Shown here one piece after another: positions 7,280 to 15,300 of a stretch of DNA of 42,879 nucleotides; position 1 is the stretch's first letter; every line of letters begins with the position of its first letter. The stretch comes from Peptostreptococcaceae bacterium (GTDB taxonomy: Bacteria > Bacillota > Clostridia > Peptostreptococcales > Filifactoraceae), in the NCBI GenBank assembly GCA_030532705.1, contig JAUNKR010000008.1, forward strand, positions 1-42,879, in the 5' to 3' direction. Both the position numbers and the translations under genes were made by a program. Under the pieces are notes generated by a model that did not search any database, was not told where the DNA came from, and saw only the letters and a list, made by a program, of their open reading frames with translations.

Positions 7280-7411
7280 GTTTGGAAAGATCGTCTCCTT
7301 GGATCATCGGATCATCTCTCTGTTATGAGGAGGCAAACGGATCTTTGTTGTAGCATATAGATTTTTTCGATCGATCCATAGTGTTTTTATAAGCTTTGCG
7401 CCGGAACAAGA

Positions 7412-7480
7412 ATATGATGCAATGAAAAGTGGAAATATGATGTAATGAAAATCAAAAATGTGATGCAATGTGAATTGGAA
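7412..7480 (+). repeat. Three tandem 23-bp direct repeats
   Basis: Units begin at 7412, 7435 and 7458 and share the core ATRTGATGYAATG followed by an A-rich segment. Spacing is exactly 23 bp, about two helical turns. They lie 50 bp upstream of a promoter, so they could be an activator or repressor array. The rest of the 7280-7530 gap shows nothing else clear. Confidence 0.7.
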
Positions 7481-7530
7481 GATAGAAGTATAATATTTTC
7501 CGGATCAAGCAGGATCTTTTGCGCAAATAT

Positions 7531-7559
7531 TTGCTAAGATGGTGGGTTTGTGATAATAT
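7531..7559 (+). promoter_or_regulatory. Promoter of the small membrane protein gene
   Basis: TTGCTA (7531-7536), 17-nt spacer, TAATAT (7554-7559), about 95 nt upstream of the start codon. Confidence 0.6.
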
Positions 7560-7653
7560 AAAAGTAGTGATTTTATAAGAAAAAGGATCCTGACGATAGA
7601 GCTTTCGACCATATGTTGATCTCAAAAAATGGTCTCAAAATGTAGGAGGTTTT

Positions 7654-8049
7654 ATGAAAGGTAGTACGATATTGATGATCGCATCGGTTGTGATGTGTGT
7701 GCTTGGCGGTCTGGCTTTGTTTATTTTTGGATTAGGATTATTACTGGTTTTGTCCAGTGGGGGCGCATTCGGTTTTGTGGTGTTGCTTCTTGCTCTGCTT
7801 CCGCTTGCAATGGTCGTTTTTTATTTTTGGTCGGGCTATCTGGGGATACAGGCATGTAGATATGGCCAAGGATTTGATCGCTGCGTTTTTTTCGGTAAGA
7901 TTTTAGTGGGTCTTCAGATCGTTTCGGTAATTATCGAGCTTTTGGGAGATGAGCGGAAGATCGGATCGTTGATCATCTCTTCGCTGATCGTGGGGCTATA
8001 CCTGTACGGAGCTATTCGCGCACAGGAAGAAGAGAATGAATATTATTAG
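7654..8049 (+). CDS. Small membrane protein of unknown function
   Basis: A 131-residue protein with about four hydrophobic segments (residues 5-30, 36-62, 82-97 and 106-120) and a charged AQEEENEYY tail. No catalytic motif is recognised. AGGAGG lies 6 nt before ATG. It sits 44 nt upstream of the ParA-like gene on the same strand, so it may be co-transcribed with the partition pair. Whether it has a role with them is unknown. Confidence 0.7.
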   Translation: MKGSTILMIASVVMCVLGGLALFIFGLGLLLVLSSGGAFGFVVLLLALLPLAMVVFYFWSGYLGIQACRYGQGFDRCVFFGKILVGLQIVSVIIELLGDERKIGSLIISSLIVGLYLYGAIRAQEEENEYY

Positions 8050-8093
8050 AGATTTTGGAAGTGAAATAAATTTTGACGGCTATAGGAGGGATT

Positions 8094-8921
8094 ATGGCAA
8101 TTAAGCTACGAGAGACCCGTGTGCTTGCAGTGGCAAACTCAAAAGGAGGATCCGGCAAAAGCACGACTGCATCGATGCTGGCTCGCTCGCTTGGTGAGCG
8201 AAATTATCGTGTGCTTGCGATCGACTGTGATTCTCAGATGGACTTGACCAATACGCTGGGATTTACGGTGGACGAATCCTTGGTGGAATTTGGACTGACG
8301 CTGACTGATTTTGATAAGACGATCTATCAGCTGATCCGTACGAAAGGAGATCCGAAGGATTTTATCGTGCGTACCAAATATAAGAACTTGGATCTGATCT
8401 GTGGCGATGACTATATCGGGCGTATCGAGTTCGATCTTCATCATGAGTATCAAAGAGAAAGCGTGCTCAAAAAGATCATGCATGATCTGATCGCGGAAAA
8501 TCGATATGACTTCATCATCTTTGATACTTCGACGCATCTGGGAGATCTGGCAGCCAATATTTTGAATGTCACACATAAGGTGATCATCCCTGTGCCGATG
8601 GCGATGTTCGGGATCCGAGGGATCCGTACATTTATTGATTTTTTCAATCAATTTACCGATGTAAATCCGCAACTTGAGATCATGGGCATCTTGATGACGA
8701 TGTACCGCTCAAGCAATAAGATCATCAATGAGCGTGCGGAAAATCTTCTGCTGAATATTTTTGGCAGAGAAATGTTGTTCCGCACAAAGATCTCGATCGA
8801 TGCGAATATCGAGAAAGCTCAGTGGAACAATGTGACCGCTTATGAGTTTGCACCAAAAACTCGTGCGTCATTGCAATATCAAGAACTTGCAAAAGAGGTG
8901 ATACGACGTGTCAAAGGCTAA
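8094..8921 (+). CDS. ParA/Soj-family ATPase
   Basis: A 275-residue P-loop ATPase with the deviant Walker A motif NSKGGSGKSTT near the N-terminus, a Walker A'-type segment (LAIDCDSQMDLT) and Walker B FIIFDTSTHLG. ParA proteins form ATP-dependent patterns on nucleoid DNA and position ParB-bound DNA or other cargo. The start at 8094 is chosen because GGAGGG lies 5 nt upstream; a TTG seven codons earlier has no such site. It overlaps the ParB-like gene by 14 nt, a typical parAB arrangement. There are no gidA/gidB neighbours, as would be usual for the chromosomal copy in Bacillota, so this may be a second, plasmid-derived or cargo-specific pair. Confidence 0.9.
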   Translation: MAIKLRETRVLAVANSKGGSGKSTTASMLARSLGERNYRVLAIDCDSQMDLTNTLGFTVDESLVEFGLTLTDFDKTIYQLIRTKGDPKDFIVRTKYKNLDLICGDDYIGRIEFDLHHEYQRESVLKKIMHDLIAENRYDFIIFDTSTHLGDLAANILNVTHKVIIPVPMAMFGIRGIRTFIDFFNQFTDVNPQLEIMGILMTMYRSSNKIINERAENLLLNIFGREMLFRTKISIDANIEKAQWNNVTAYEFAPKTRASLQYQELAKEVIRRVKG

Positions 8922-9882
8922 AAAGATGGATATCGGCTCGATGATGAGTTTTAATAATAAAGCGCGCTCCTCCTATTCGATGGAGCATATCAAGGAACCG
9001 ATCTTACAAACCGGAGATAAGATTGTAAAGATCGATATTGCGGAACTGGAGCAGGCGCCGGATGAGTGGAACTTTTATCCCGCATTGCCGGAGGAAGAGT
9101 TTGAAAACCTTGTGTTTTCGATCTTGGAGCATGGACTGCTTCATCCGATCGTCGTACGCAGGATCGACGATAAGAATATTATTTTATCGGGACATAATCG
9201 AGTGCGTGCATATCGCGCGATCGCAGAGGACATCCGCTTATTAGAGAAAGAAGAAGAGGGTAGATATCTTGAGACGCTGAGCGATCATCTCAAGCTGATC
9301 GACTTTGAGCAGATCATGGCGGTCATCAAGGAAGAGATCACGGATGATGAGGCTCGAGAGATCATCATCGATGCAAACTATGTGCAGCGTCAATTGAGCC
9401 CTCGCCTGATCACCAGATCGGTGATCGAAAAATATCGTATCATTCAAGATAAGCGGAAGGTCAGCAATGATGAACAGTATAAGGCACAAAAGACAAGAGA
9501 GATCGTTGCGAAGGACTTTAAATTGAGCGGCCGTCATATCGATCGCTATAAGCGTTTGGAGAAATTGGATGAGCAAATCTTGGAGCTGTTCTATCAAGGG
9601 CGGATCTCGCTGGAGCTTGCCTCTAAGATCGCAGGGCTCAAGCCGAAAGTTCAGGAGCATATTGCTGAAGAGTATTTGTCCATCTTGCCGAAATATCCGA
9701 GTAAAATCGCTCAGGAGCTGAAGCCTTCTCTAACGATGAAGGATGTCGATGAGATTTTTTCGGAGCGTGTATTACCTCAAGATCAGATCAAAATCCAAAT
9801 TGTGGAAGATGGTAAAAGTAGCCATTATGTGATCGATGATGAAAATCTGATCCGGCAGATCAAAAAGATGATCCACGCTTGA
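8908..9882 (+). CDS. ParB-like partition protein
   Basis: A 324-residue protein with a ParB/Srx N-terminal domain: IDIAELEQAPDEWNFYP, then the phosphate-binding-type motif LSGHNRVRAYRAI in place of the usual GERRxRA. A central HTH-like helical region follows (SGRHIDRYKRLEKLDEQ, GRISLELASKIAGL). ParB-family proteins bind parS sites and, in well-studied members, hydrolyse CTP to form sliding clamps. The GTG start overlaps the parA end, preceded by AGAGGTG. No parS-like palindrome (TGTTTCACGTGAAACA type) is seen in this window, so its DNA target is open. Confidence 0.87.
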   Translation: MSKAKKMDIGSMMSFNNKARSSYSMEHIKEPILQTGDKIVKIDIAELEQAPDEWNFYPALPEEEFENLVFSILEHGLLHPIVVRRIDDKNIILSGHNRVRAYRAIAEDIRLLEKEEEGRYLETLSDHLKLIDFEQIMAVIKEEITDDEAREIIIDANYVQRQLSPRLITRSVIEKYRIIQDKRKVSNDEQYKAQKTREIVAKDFKLSGRHIDRYKRLEKLDEQILELFYQGRISLELASKIAGLKPKVQEHIAEEYLSILPKYPSKIAQELKPSLTMKDVDEIFSERVLPQDQIKIQIVEDGKSSHYVIDDENLIRQIKKMIHA

Positions 9883-9954
9883 TCAAAAAGAGCGTTGAAG
9901 AAAGGATCTTGGGAAAGATCACGACCTAGAATAGATCATATTATAAGAAGATCG

Positions 9955-10015
9955 TAGGATCTGTCTCGTGGCTTGTCTTGATCAAAGCGTTGAGTAGGCT
10001 GATCGACAGATCCTA
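9955..10015 (+). other. Long-loop 11-bp inverted repeat after parAB
   Basis: TAGGATCTGTC (9955-9965) is exactly complementary to GACAGATCCTA (10005-10015) across a 39-nt loop. It is followed only by a weak TGTTTAATTT. It could be a poor terminator of parAB, a processing hairpin or a protein-binding site. Confidence 0.5.
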
Positions 10016-10039
10016 TGTTTAATTTAAAAAGGAGTTTAT

Positions 10040-10678
10040 ATGAGATTGTTGGCATCTTTTTCGGGAGGCAAGGATTCGATCCTTTCGATCGATCGCGCGA
10101 TGCAGGAGCATGAGCTGGTCGGTTTGATCACGACTTTTCGTGGAGAGGAAAGCTGGTTTCATGAGATCGGGGCGGAGCTGATGGACAAGATCGCGGAGGC
10201 TTTGGGCATTCCGATCTTTAAGATCCAAGTCGGTGGCGGTGCAAAATATACAGAGGATTTTGTCCAAGCGATCTCAACGATCGCCGAGGAGGTTTCGGCG
10301 GATGGGATCCTATTTGGTGATATCGATCTGATCCCGCATCGTGAATGGTGCGAAGGGATCGCTCGAGCGGCGGAACTTCAGGCGGTCTTTCCGCTGTGGG
10401 GCGGGGAACGAAAGGCGTTGGTCGAGGAGTTTTTGGACAAAGGCTATGTAACGATCGTCAAAAAGGTCGATAAGAAAAAACTGGGAAAAGAATATCTGGG
10501 AAAGATCTTGGACCGGGCGATGATCGCGGAGCTGGAGCGATCGGGGCTTGATCCGAGCGGAGAGAATGGAGAATATCATACGGTCGTGGTGGACGGACCG
10601 AGATTTAAGCATAAGGTGGAGTATCGATCGGGTGAGATCTATGAGGATGATTGGTCCTACATCATACGGATGAGATAA
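10040..10678 (+). CDS. Dph6-like ATP pyrophosphatase (diphthine-ammonia ligase family)
   Basis: A 212-residue N-type ATP pyrophosphatase with the PP-loop SFSGGKDS at residues 6-13 and the family motif GENGEYHT. The eukaryotic and archaeal member amidates diphthine on elongation factor 2. Bacteria lack diphthamide, so bacterial homologues probably amidate or adenylate something else; the substrate is unknown. AAGGAG lies 7 nt before ATG. The TIM-barrel gene follows 21 nt downstream, probably in one operon. Confidence 0.85.
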   Translation: MRLLASFSGGKDSILSIDRAMQEHELVGLITTFRGEESWFHEIGAELMDKIAEALGIPIFKIQVGGGAKYTEDFVQAISTIAEEVSADGILFGDIDLIPHREWCEGIARAAELQAVFPLWGGERKALVEEFLDKGYVTIVKKVDKKKLGKEYLGKILDRAMIAELERSGLDPSGENGEYHTVVVDGPRFKHKVEYRSGEIYEDDWSYIIRMR

Positions 10679-10699
10679 TATTAAATGGAGAGGATGTTT

Positions 10700-11413
10700 A
10701 TGCTGGATAAATTTTTTGATAATGTAAGCCATACGGTTGAGAATGTTGGAGATAAGACGATCCCGGTGATCGAGTCGAAACTGAGAAAGCGATCGGTCGT
10801 CGTTCCGACGAATATCCATTTGGCATCGGGGATCAAGATCTTTGGGAAAAGGATCAAAGCGATCGTTTTTTCAACGGATCTTGCGATTATCAACAATACC
10901 AATGCGGATGCCGTGATCGCGGTATATCCTTTTACACCGACGCTTGCGATCTCCAAAGCCATCATCGAGAATTCGCCGATGCCGGTCTTTTGCGGCGTGG
11001 GCGGCGGTCTGACGAGCGGTGCGCGGTCGTTGGATATCGCATTTCATGCAGAACTTTCGGGCGCTTACGGGGTGGTAATGAATGCGCCGGCAAAAAATGA
11101 GCTGATCTCGAAGATGCGTGATCGTATCGATATTCCGATCGTGATCACGGTCGTTTCGGAGAAAGAAGATTTTGAGGCGAGGATCCGGGCGGGAGTAGGG
11201 ATCTTTAATGTATCGGGCGGTGCGGATACCGCGAAGATCGTTCGAAAGATCCGCGAACTGCACTCGACCTTCCCGATCATCGCAACAGGCGGTCCGACGG
11301 AAGAGTCGATCCGCGAGACGATCGAGGCAGGCGCGAATGCGATCACATACACGCCGCCGACCACCGGAGAAATGTTTGAAGCGATCATGAAACAATATCG
11401 CTCGGAGCTTTAA
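10700..11413 (+). CDS. TIM-barrel protein of unknown function
   Basis: A 237-residue protein with alternating beta/alpha segments and a glycine-rich C-terminal phosphate-binding-type motif (IIATGGPTEESIRETIEAGANAITYTPP), as in ThiG, NanE or KDPG-aldolase-like barrels. Another Gly-rich turn, FCGVGGGLTSGARS, lies in the middle. Homologues are often labelled simply hydrolase; I cannot name a reaction. The start at 10700 is chosen because GGAGAGG lies 6 nt upstream; in-frame ATGs at 10685 and 10694 lie before or on that site. It follows the Dph6-like gene closely, and its stop overlaps the stop of the convergent selenoprotein gene by 4 nt. Confidence 0.75.
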   Translation: MLDKFFDNVSHTVENVGDKTIPVIESKLRKRSVVVPTNIHLASGIKIFGKRIKAIVFSTDLAIINNTNADAVIAVYPFTPTLAISKAIIENSPMPVFCGVGGGLTSGARSLDIAFHAELSGAYGVVMNAPAKNELISKMRDRIDIPIVITVVSEKEDFEARIRAGVGIFNVSGGADTAKIVRKIRELHSTFPIIATGGPTEESIRETIEAGANAITYTPPTTGEMFEAIMKQYRSEL

Positions 11414-11682
11414 TCCGCAAAGATATTCGTGCTCCAAAATCTTTTTGAGATCGAAACGGTGATCTCATCTTTGTGCTTGCGTACATCGTCACGCACGCAG
11501 ACCTTGACCCCATCGACGATCTGACATTCATATCTTGTCAGATCTTTGGGTTCGACCAGTCCGACAGAAGCCTGTCGGGTGGGACTGTTTCATTTTCCGC
11601 AACCGGGAAAAAGCACGGAGATCGTCGTGATATTCTTTTGCTGAAAATGCTCCAATGCTTTTGGTGTGATTTCGATTTTCAT
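11410..11682 (-). CDS. Probable selenoprotein (HesB/CC-Se-like small protein) with in-frame UGA at codon 31
   Basis: Reading from ATG 11682 gives 30 sense codons ending PGCGK, then TGA (11592-11590), then 59 codons to TAA. The total is 90 residues with U31, in the context Cys28-Gly-Lys-Sec31. The frame after TGA looks like protein (NSPTRQASVGLVEPKDL, VDGVKVCVRDDVRKHKDEI). Its shape, a short beta-rich protein with a central Cys/Sec and a DGVKVYV-type strand, recalls small HesB-like selenoproteins. The start has GGAGG at a 5-nt spacing and a consensus promoter upstream. A stem-loop directly follows the TGA with bacterial SECIS geometry. The alternative is a pseudogene with a nonsense mutation; the SECIS-like hairpin argues against that. 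The biochemical function is unknown; a redox or metal-binding role is likely from the Cys-x-x-Sec pattern. Confidence 0.72.
11557..11592 (-). promoter_or_regulatory. Candidate bacterial SECIS element
   Basis: Starting from the UGA (11592-11590), 18 nt precede the apical loop. The upper stem CCGACAG/CTGTCGG (7 bp, 11578-11572/11567-11561) carries the 4-nt loop GCTT, whose first base is G. A lower stem CAGT/ACTG (11587-11584/11560-11557) is separated by a 5-nt bulge on one side. Distance, stem length and loop G agree with known bSECIS rules (16-37 nt from UGA to loop, a G among the first two loop bases). Confidence 0.7.
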
Positions 11683-11691
11683 AAGAACCTC

Positions 11692-11739
11692 CATAACCTT
11701 AGCTGTTATGAGCATACCAAAAGATCAAGCGGAATACAA
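11692..11739 (-). promoter_or_regulatory. Promoter of the selenoprotein gene with inverted repeat
   Basis: On the minus strand: TTGTAT (11739-11734), 17-nt spacer, TATGCT (11716-11711). Just downstream, CATAAC (11692-11697) and GTTATG (11705-11710) form an inverted repeat over the transcription start, a possible operator or leader hairpin. Confidence 0.6.
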
Positions 11740-11740
11740 G

Positions 11741-11770
11741 AAAAAATCTCCCTACGTCAGGAGATTTTTT
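11741..11770. terminator. Symmetrical terminator-like hairpin
   Basis: AAAAAATCTCC (11741-11751) pairs with GGAGATTTTTT (11760-11770); it can work on both strands. On the plus strand it would stop readthrough from the TIM-barrel gene. On the minus strand it would shield the selenoprotein promoter from upstream transcription. Confidence 0.7.
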
Positions 11771-11823
11771 TGTGAGCAGCTTTCCGGAGGATATTTTAGG
11801 ATGAACAAAAAGGCCGGCTCTGT

Positions 11824-11852
11824 TTGACAAAAAGATGGGATGATGATATATT
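11824..11852 (+). promoter_or_regulatory. Promoter of the cobalamin-riboswitch leader
   Basis: TTGACA (11824-11829), 17-nt spacer, TATATT (11847-11852), ending 12 nt before the aptamer. Confidence 0.75.
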
Positions 11853-11864
11853 GAATACTGTAAA

Positions 11865-12014
11865 TTGATCGGTAAGCGATGCTTTTAATAGAGAAGTCGG
11901 GTGAAAATCCCGCACAGCGACCTTTGCCGTAATGGGAACGAAGAACGATAGCCACTGTCGAAGGATGGGAAGGCGTTCGGAGGAGGAACCTAAGTCGGAA
12001 GACCTGCCGATCGA
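11865..12014 (+). promoter_or_regulatory. Adenosylcobalamin riboswitch aptamer
   Basis: The conserved blocks are present in order: GTCGGGTGAAAATCCCGC with CACAGCGACC, then TAGCCACTG, GGGAAGGC and the B12-box AGTCGGAAGACCTGCC. P1 forms between TTGATCGG (11865-11872) and CCGATCGA (12007-12014). Such elements shut off expression when cobalamin is bound. Confidence 0.93.
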
Positions 12015-12269
12015 GTTGACTTATTCCGGGTTGGGAGTATGGCAAACGGATCATGTTGTATGCTGCTGTGGGGGCGGATCGATCGGCTACAGGGTATAAA
12101 GAAGGACATTACAGTAGAGGTTTTCTATTTTTTAATAGGTACGATAAAAATAAATGACAGACCTTTAAGTAGTGGGATATCCTAAGAACTGAGAGATGAA
12201 AGAGAAGACTTCCAAGGAGATGGCGGGTAGCGGTCTTTGAAAAACGGTAAATACAAATAGTTTGCATTG
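12015..12269 (+). promoter_or_regulatory. Long expression platform of the cobalamin riboswitch
   Basis: This 255-nt stretch between aptamer and terminator has no ORF with a ribosome binding site. TCGATCGG at 12079-12086 repeats the P1 5' strand and can pair all eight bases with the P1 3' strand, a likely alternative fold. AGACC near 12170 and GGTCT near 12233 can enclose another domain. I recognise no second aptamer class. Confidence 0.5.
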
Positions 12270-12297
12270 CTCTTGACGATAGGTCGAGAGTTTTTTT
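12270..12297 (+). terminator. Regulated terminator of the cobalamin riboswitch
   Basis: CTCTTGA (12270-12276) pairs with TCGAGAG (12284-12290) including a G-U pair, followed by seven T, 23 nt before the ribosome binding site of the next gene. This suggests control by transcription termination. Confidence 0.8.
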
Positions 12298-12329
12298 ATG
12301 CCCGGTTTTTTATTTACTTAGGAGGTTTT

Positions 12330-15300
12330 ATGTTGAGCAAAAAGAACAGTTTAGGATCAAAAAAGCTGATGTCCTTGTGTTTGGCTATATGGCTGCTCAT
12401 CGGGATGTTGCCTTTATCGGCATTTGCAGATAGCACTTTGGATTGGTCAAAGGCGATGACTCAAAAGATGATCCAAAACTATGCGGCGAATTCAGAGGAG
12501 CGAGATTGGTGGGAGATCATCGCTCTTGCCATCAATGATGTTAAGAGATCGGAGGACAATGATCTTATACATAGTCGGGTGATCGACAGAAGCGGAGAAT
12601 TGATCCGAGATAATGAGATCCTGTCCAAGAGCATCTTGGCGTTACGAGCCTTAGGCAAAGATCCGATGAACTATCATGGAAAAGATCTGGTGTCTGCACT
12701 TGGGGAAATGGACATTCCTAATGATATCAAAGGGATCTCTCTGCGGTTGGCGGCGTTTTCATCGGATTACTATGAGTATCCGGAGATCGAAAAAAAGATT
12801 AATGAGCTTATTGGGAGCCTATATGAAAAAGTTGATGGGCAAGATATTTGGTATGAAGGCTCCGAAGATAATTGGCAGGAGCCGACCGGATGGGCATTAC
12901 TGGCGCTATCTTTTTACTATAGACATTTAGAGACCCAAAGCGGAGAATTAGAAGGACAATGGCCGGAGGTCAATAGAGTTCTTCTGGAACTTAACATCAA
13001 AGAGAGCATCGAGGATGTCGTCCAAGGGATAGAAAGCCGACAAAATGGGACCGGAGATGTTTTGGATGGTGACTTGAAAAAGATCGCATTGCTTGCCGGG
13101 GCAGTGGCAAGCTGTGGATTCGAGTTGAGTGATGCACTTGTGGATGGGTTGAAGAATTATACACATCCGGATCTTGAAGGGGAGTTTAAGAATGATCTAT
13201 CCGGTACGACAGTAGCACAAGGTGAAGATAAGGGATTGGCCTTTTTGGCATTGACGGCAAAGGGGATCATCGAAGACAGCGGGATCAGTGTCCTGGATAT
13301 GCGGTGGATGGAGAAGAAGGCGGAGTCGAAGCATCAGATCGGTCGATTGGAGCAGATCGAGGATATTGAAGTTCCAATAGGAACATCCCGCGGGGATCTG
13401 CCACTTCCTAAAAAGGTAAAGGCATTTTTGACGGACAATATTTTGATCGAAATACCGGACATTCGATGGGATCGAAGTGTGCCGGGATATGACCCGGATC
13501 AAGCCGGAGAATATGTTTTCGAAGGAAGTTATGAACTTCCGAAAGATGTTGAGGGAGCAAAGCCGAAGCTCACCTGTAAGGTGATCGTAAAGGGATCTGC
13601 ACCGGAAGACAAGAATATCACTTGGGCGAGAGGAAAGATCGCTCTGATCGGGGATAGCTATTCTGCACAGAAGAATATCAACGACTGGTGGAAGATCGCC
13701 GAGATCGGAAGGATCGGAAAAGAGATCAAGCCCGAAAATCTGGAGTATTTGTTCCGACAAACTTTCTCGAAAGGAGAATTGTCCAATGATGTCGGAGTCC
13801 TATTGAAAGGGGTCTTGGCGATTCGGGCGATGGGCTATGATCCGGAAGATTTTTATGGAGCGAATGTCGTTGAAGCCTTGGTCGATGCAAAAGCGGGTCG
13901 CGGAATATGGGACGAAGCACCGAAAGTTTGGGCTCTATCATCGGATGAATGGGAAAAAACGGATGTCTCCGATGTTGTTCGTGAGTTGATCGATGTGATT
14001 CTTTCCAAACAAGAAGATGACGGTTTGTGGGGAAGTTCTTTCGGTTGGGAAGATGCGACAGGCTTTGCGCTATATGCACTCGGACCATATTATAATAATG
14101 AAGATTACCCCGAAGAGCAGCGGGAAAGAGTTCGAGAAGCGGTCGAAAAAGCAGTCGATGCAATATCCGAGCGTCAACGTCCAAATGGCGATCTCAAAGA
14201 AGATCCGGGAAATCTAAACAGTTTGGCGATGGTAGCCGGCGGTTTGTGGAGCTGTGATCCGAAATACCTTCATGATGCACGTCTTGTCAAAAATGGAAAG
14301 ACCTTGCTCGATGCTATTCGAGAATATGATGTTCCCGGAGAGCCGGAGCTTCTTTGGAAAAAAGACGGTACAAAGAATGGAGTGCCGATGGCGACCGAGC
14401 AGGGATTGCGAGCACTCATCACATTGGACAGGGTACAGTCCGGCGAAGGATATGTGTTTGACTACAGAGGTCTGCCGAAGAAAAAAGCGGATACTTTGTT
14501 TATCAAAAAAATCGAAGGAGTTCAAAATCTTTCGGTCGATTTTGGAACTCCAAGAGAGGAGCTTCAATTACCGAGCAAGGCGATCTTTATATTGAGTGAT
14601 GATACGAAGAGGGAAGTGGATCTTATATGGAAGGATTCGAAACCTCCTTATGATCCGAATACGAATCGCTGGTACAATTTCATCGCAGAATACGATATGC
14701 CGGAGGGCATCAATGGTGAAAAGCCGGATATTCGAGTAACAGTAACGGTAAAGGCACCATCGGTTGAAAAGGCGAAAGCGGCCTTAAAAGAAAGTATCGA
14801 TAAAGCGAAAAAATTATTGGAGAAAAAAGATCGATACGAAGAAAAAACCATAGCTGCATTAGAGGAACAAGTCAAGAGATCCGAATCTGCTCTACTGGAC
14901 CAAAAAGCAAAATACGATCAGATCCTTCAGCAGAAAAAAGAACTGGATGATGCGATCTCCAAACTAAAAGAAAAACAGAACCAAGGTGGCGGAGGCTCCG
15001 GCGGCGGCGGAGGTGGCGGATCGATCCTGCCATCGAATGATATCACAGTATATTTCACTCTCCGTTCGATCGAGCGTGGCGGCACGAAAGAAGAGATCTG
15101 GGTCCCTCGCCAAGCGGTCACGGTACCGAAAGGTAGTAAAGTCTTTGCAGCCTTCGATAAGATGATGAAGAAATACGGTCTGGAATATATCAACAAAGGC
15201 AACTACATCAGTGAGATCCTTTCGCCAACGGATGGAAAATGGTTTGGTGAATTCTCCAACGGAATAAACAGCGGCTGGATGTATATGGTCAATGGAAAAC

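Noticed and set aside
7412-7480. Direct repeats as a CRISPR array
   Set aside because: The 23-bp units are contiguous without spacers, and no cas genes are present.
11590-11592. UGA read as an ordinary stop giving a 30-residue peptide or a pseudogene
   Set aside because: Protein-like sequence continues for 59 codons and a SECIS-like hairpin directly follows. Still possible if the genome lacks Sec machinery.
11473-11775. Plus-strand 100-codon frame opposite the selenoprotein gene
   Set aside because: No ribosome site, runs through a terminator-like hairpin, and the minus-strand gene has promoter, ribosome site and SECIS.
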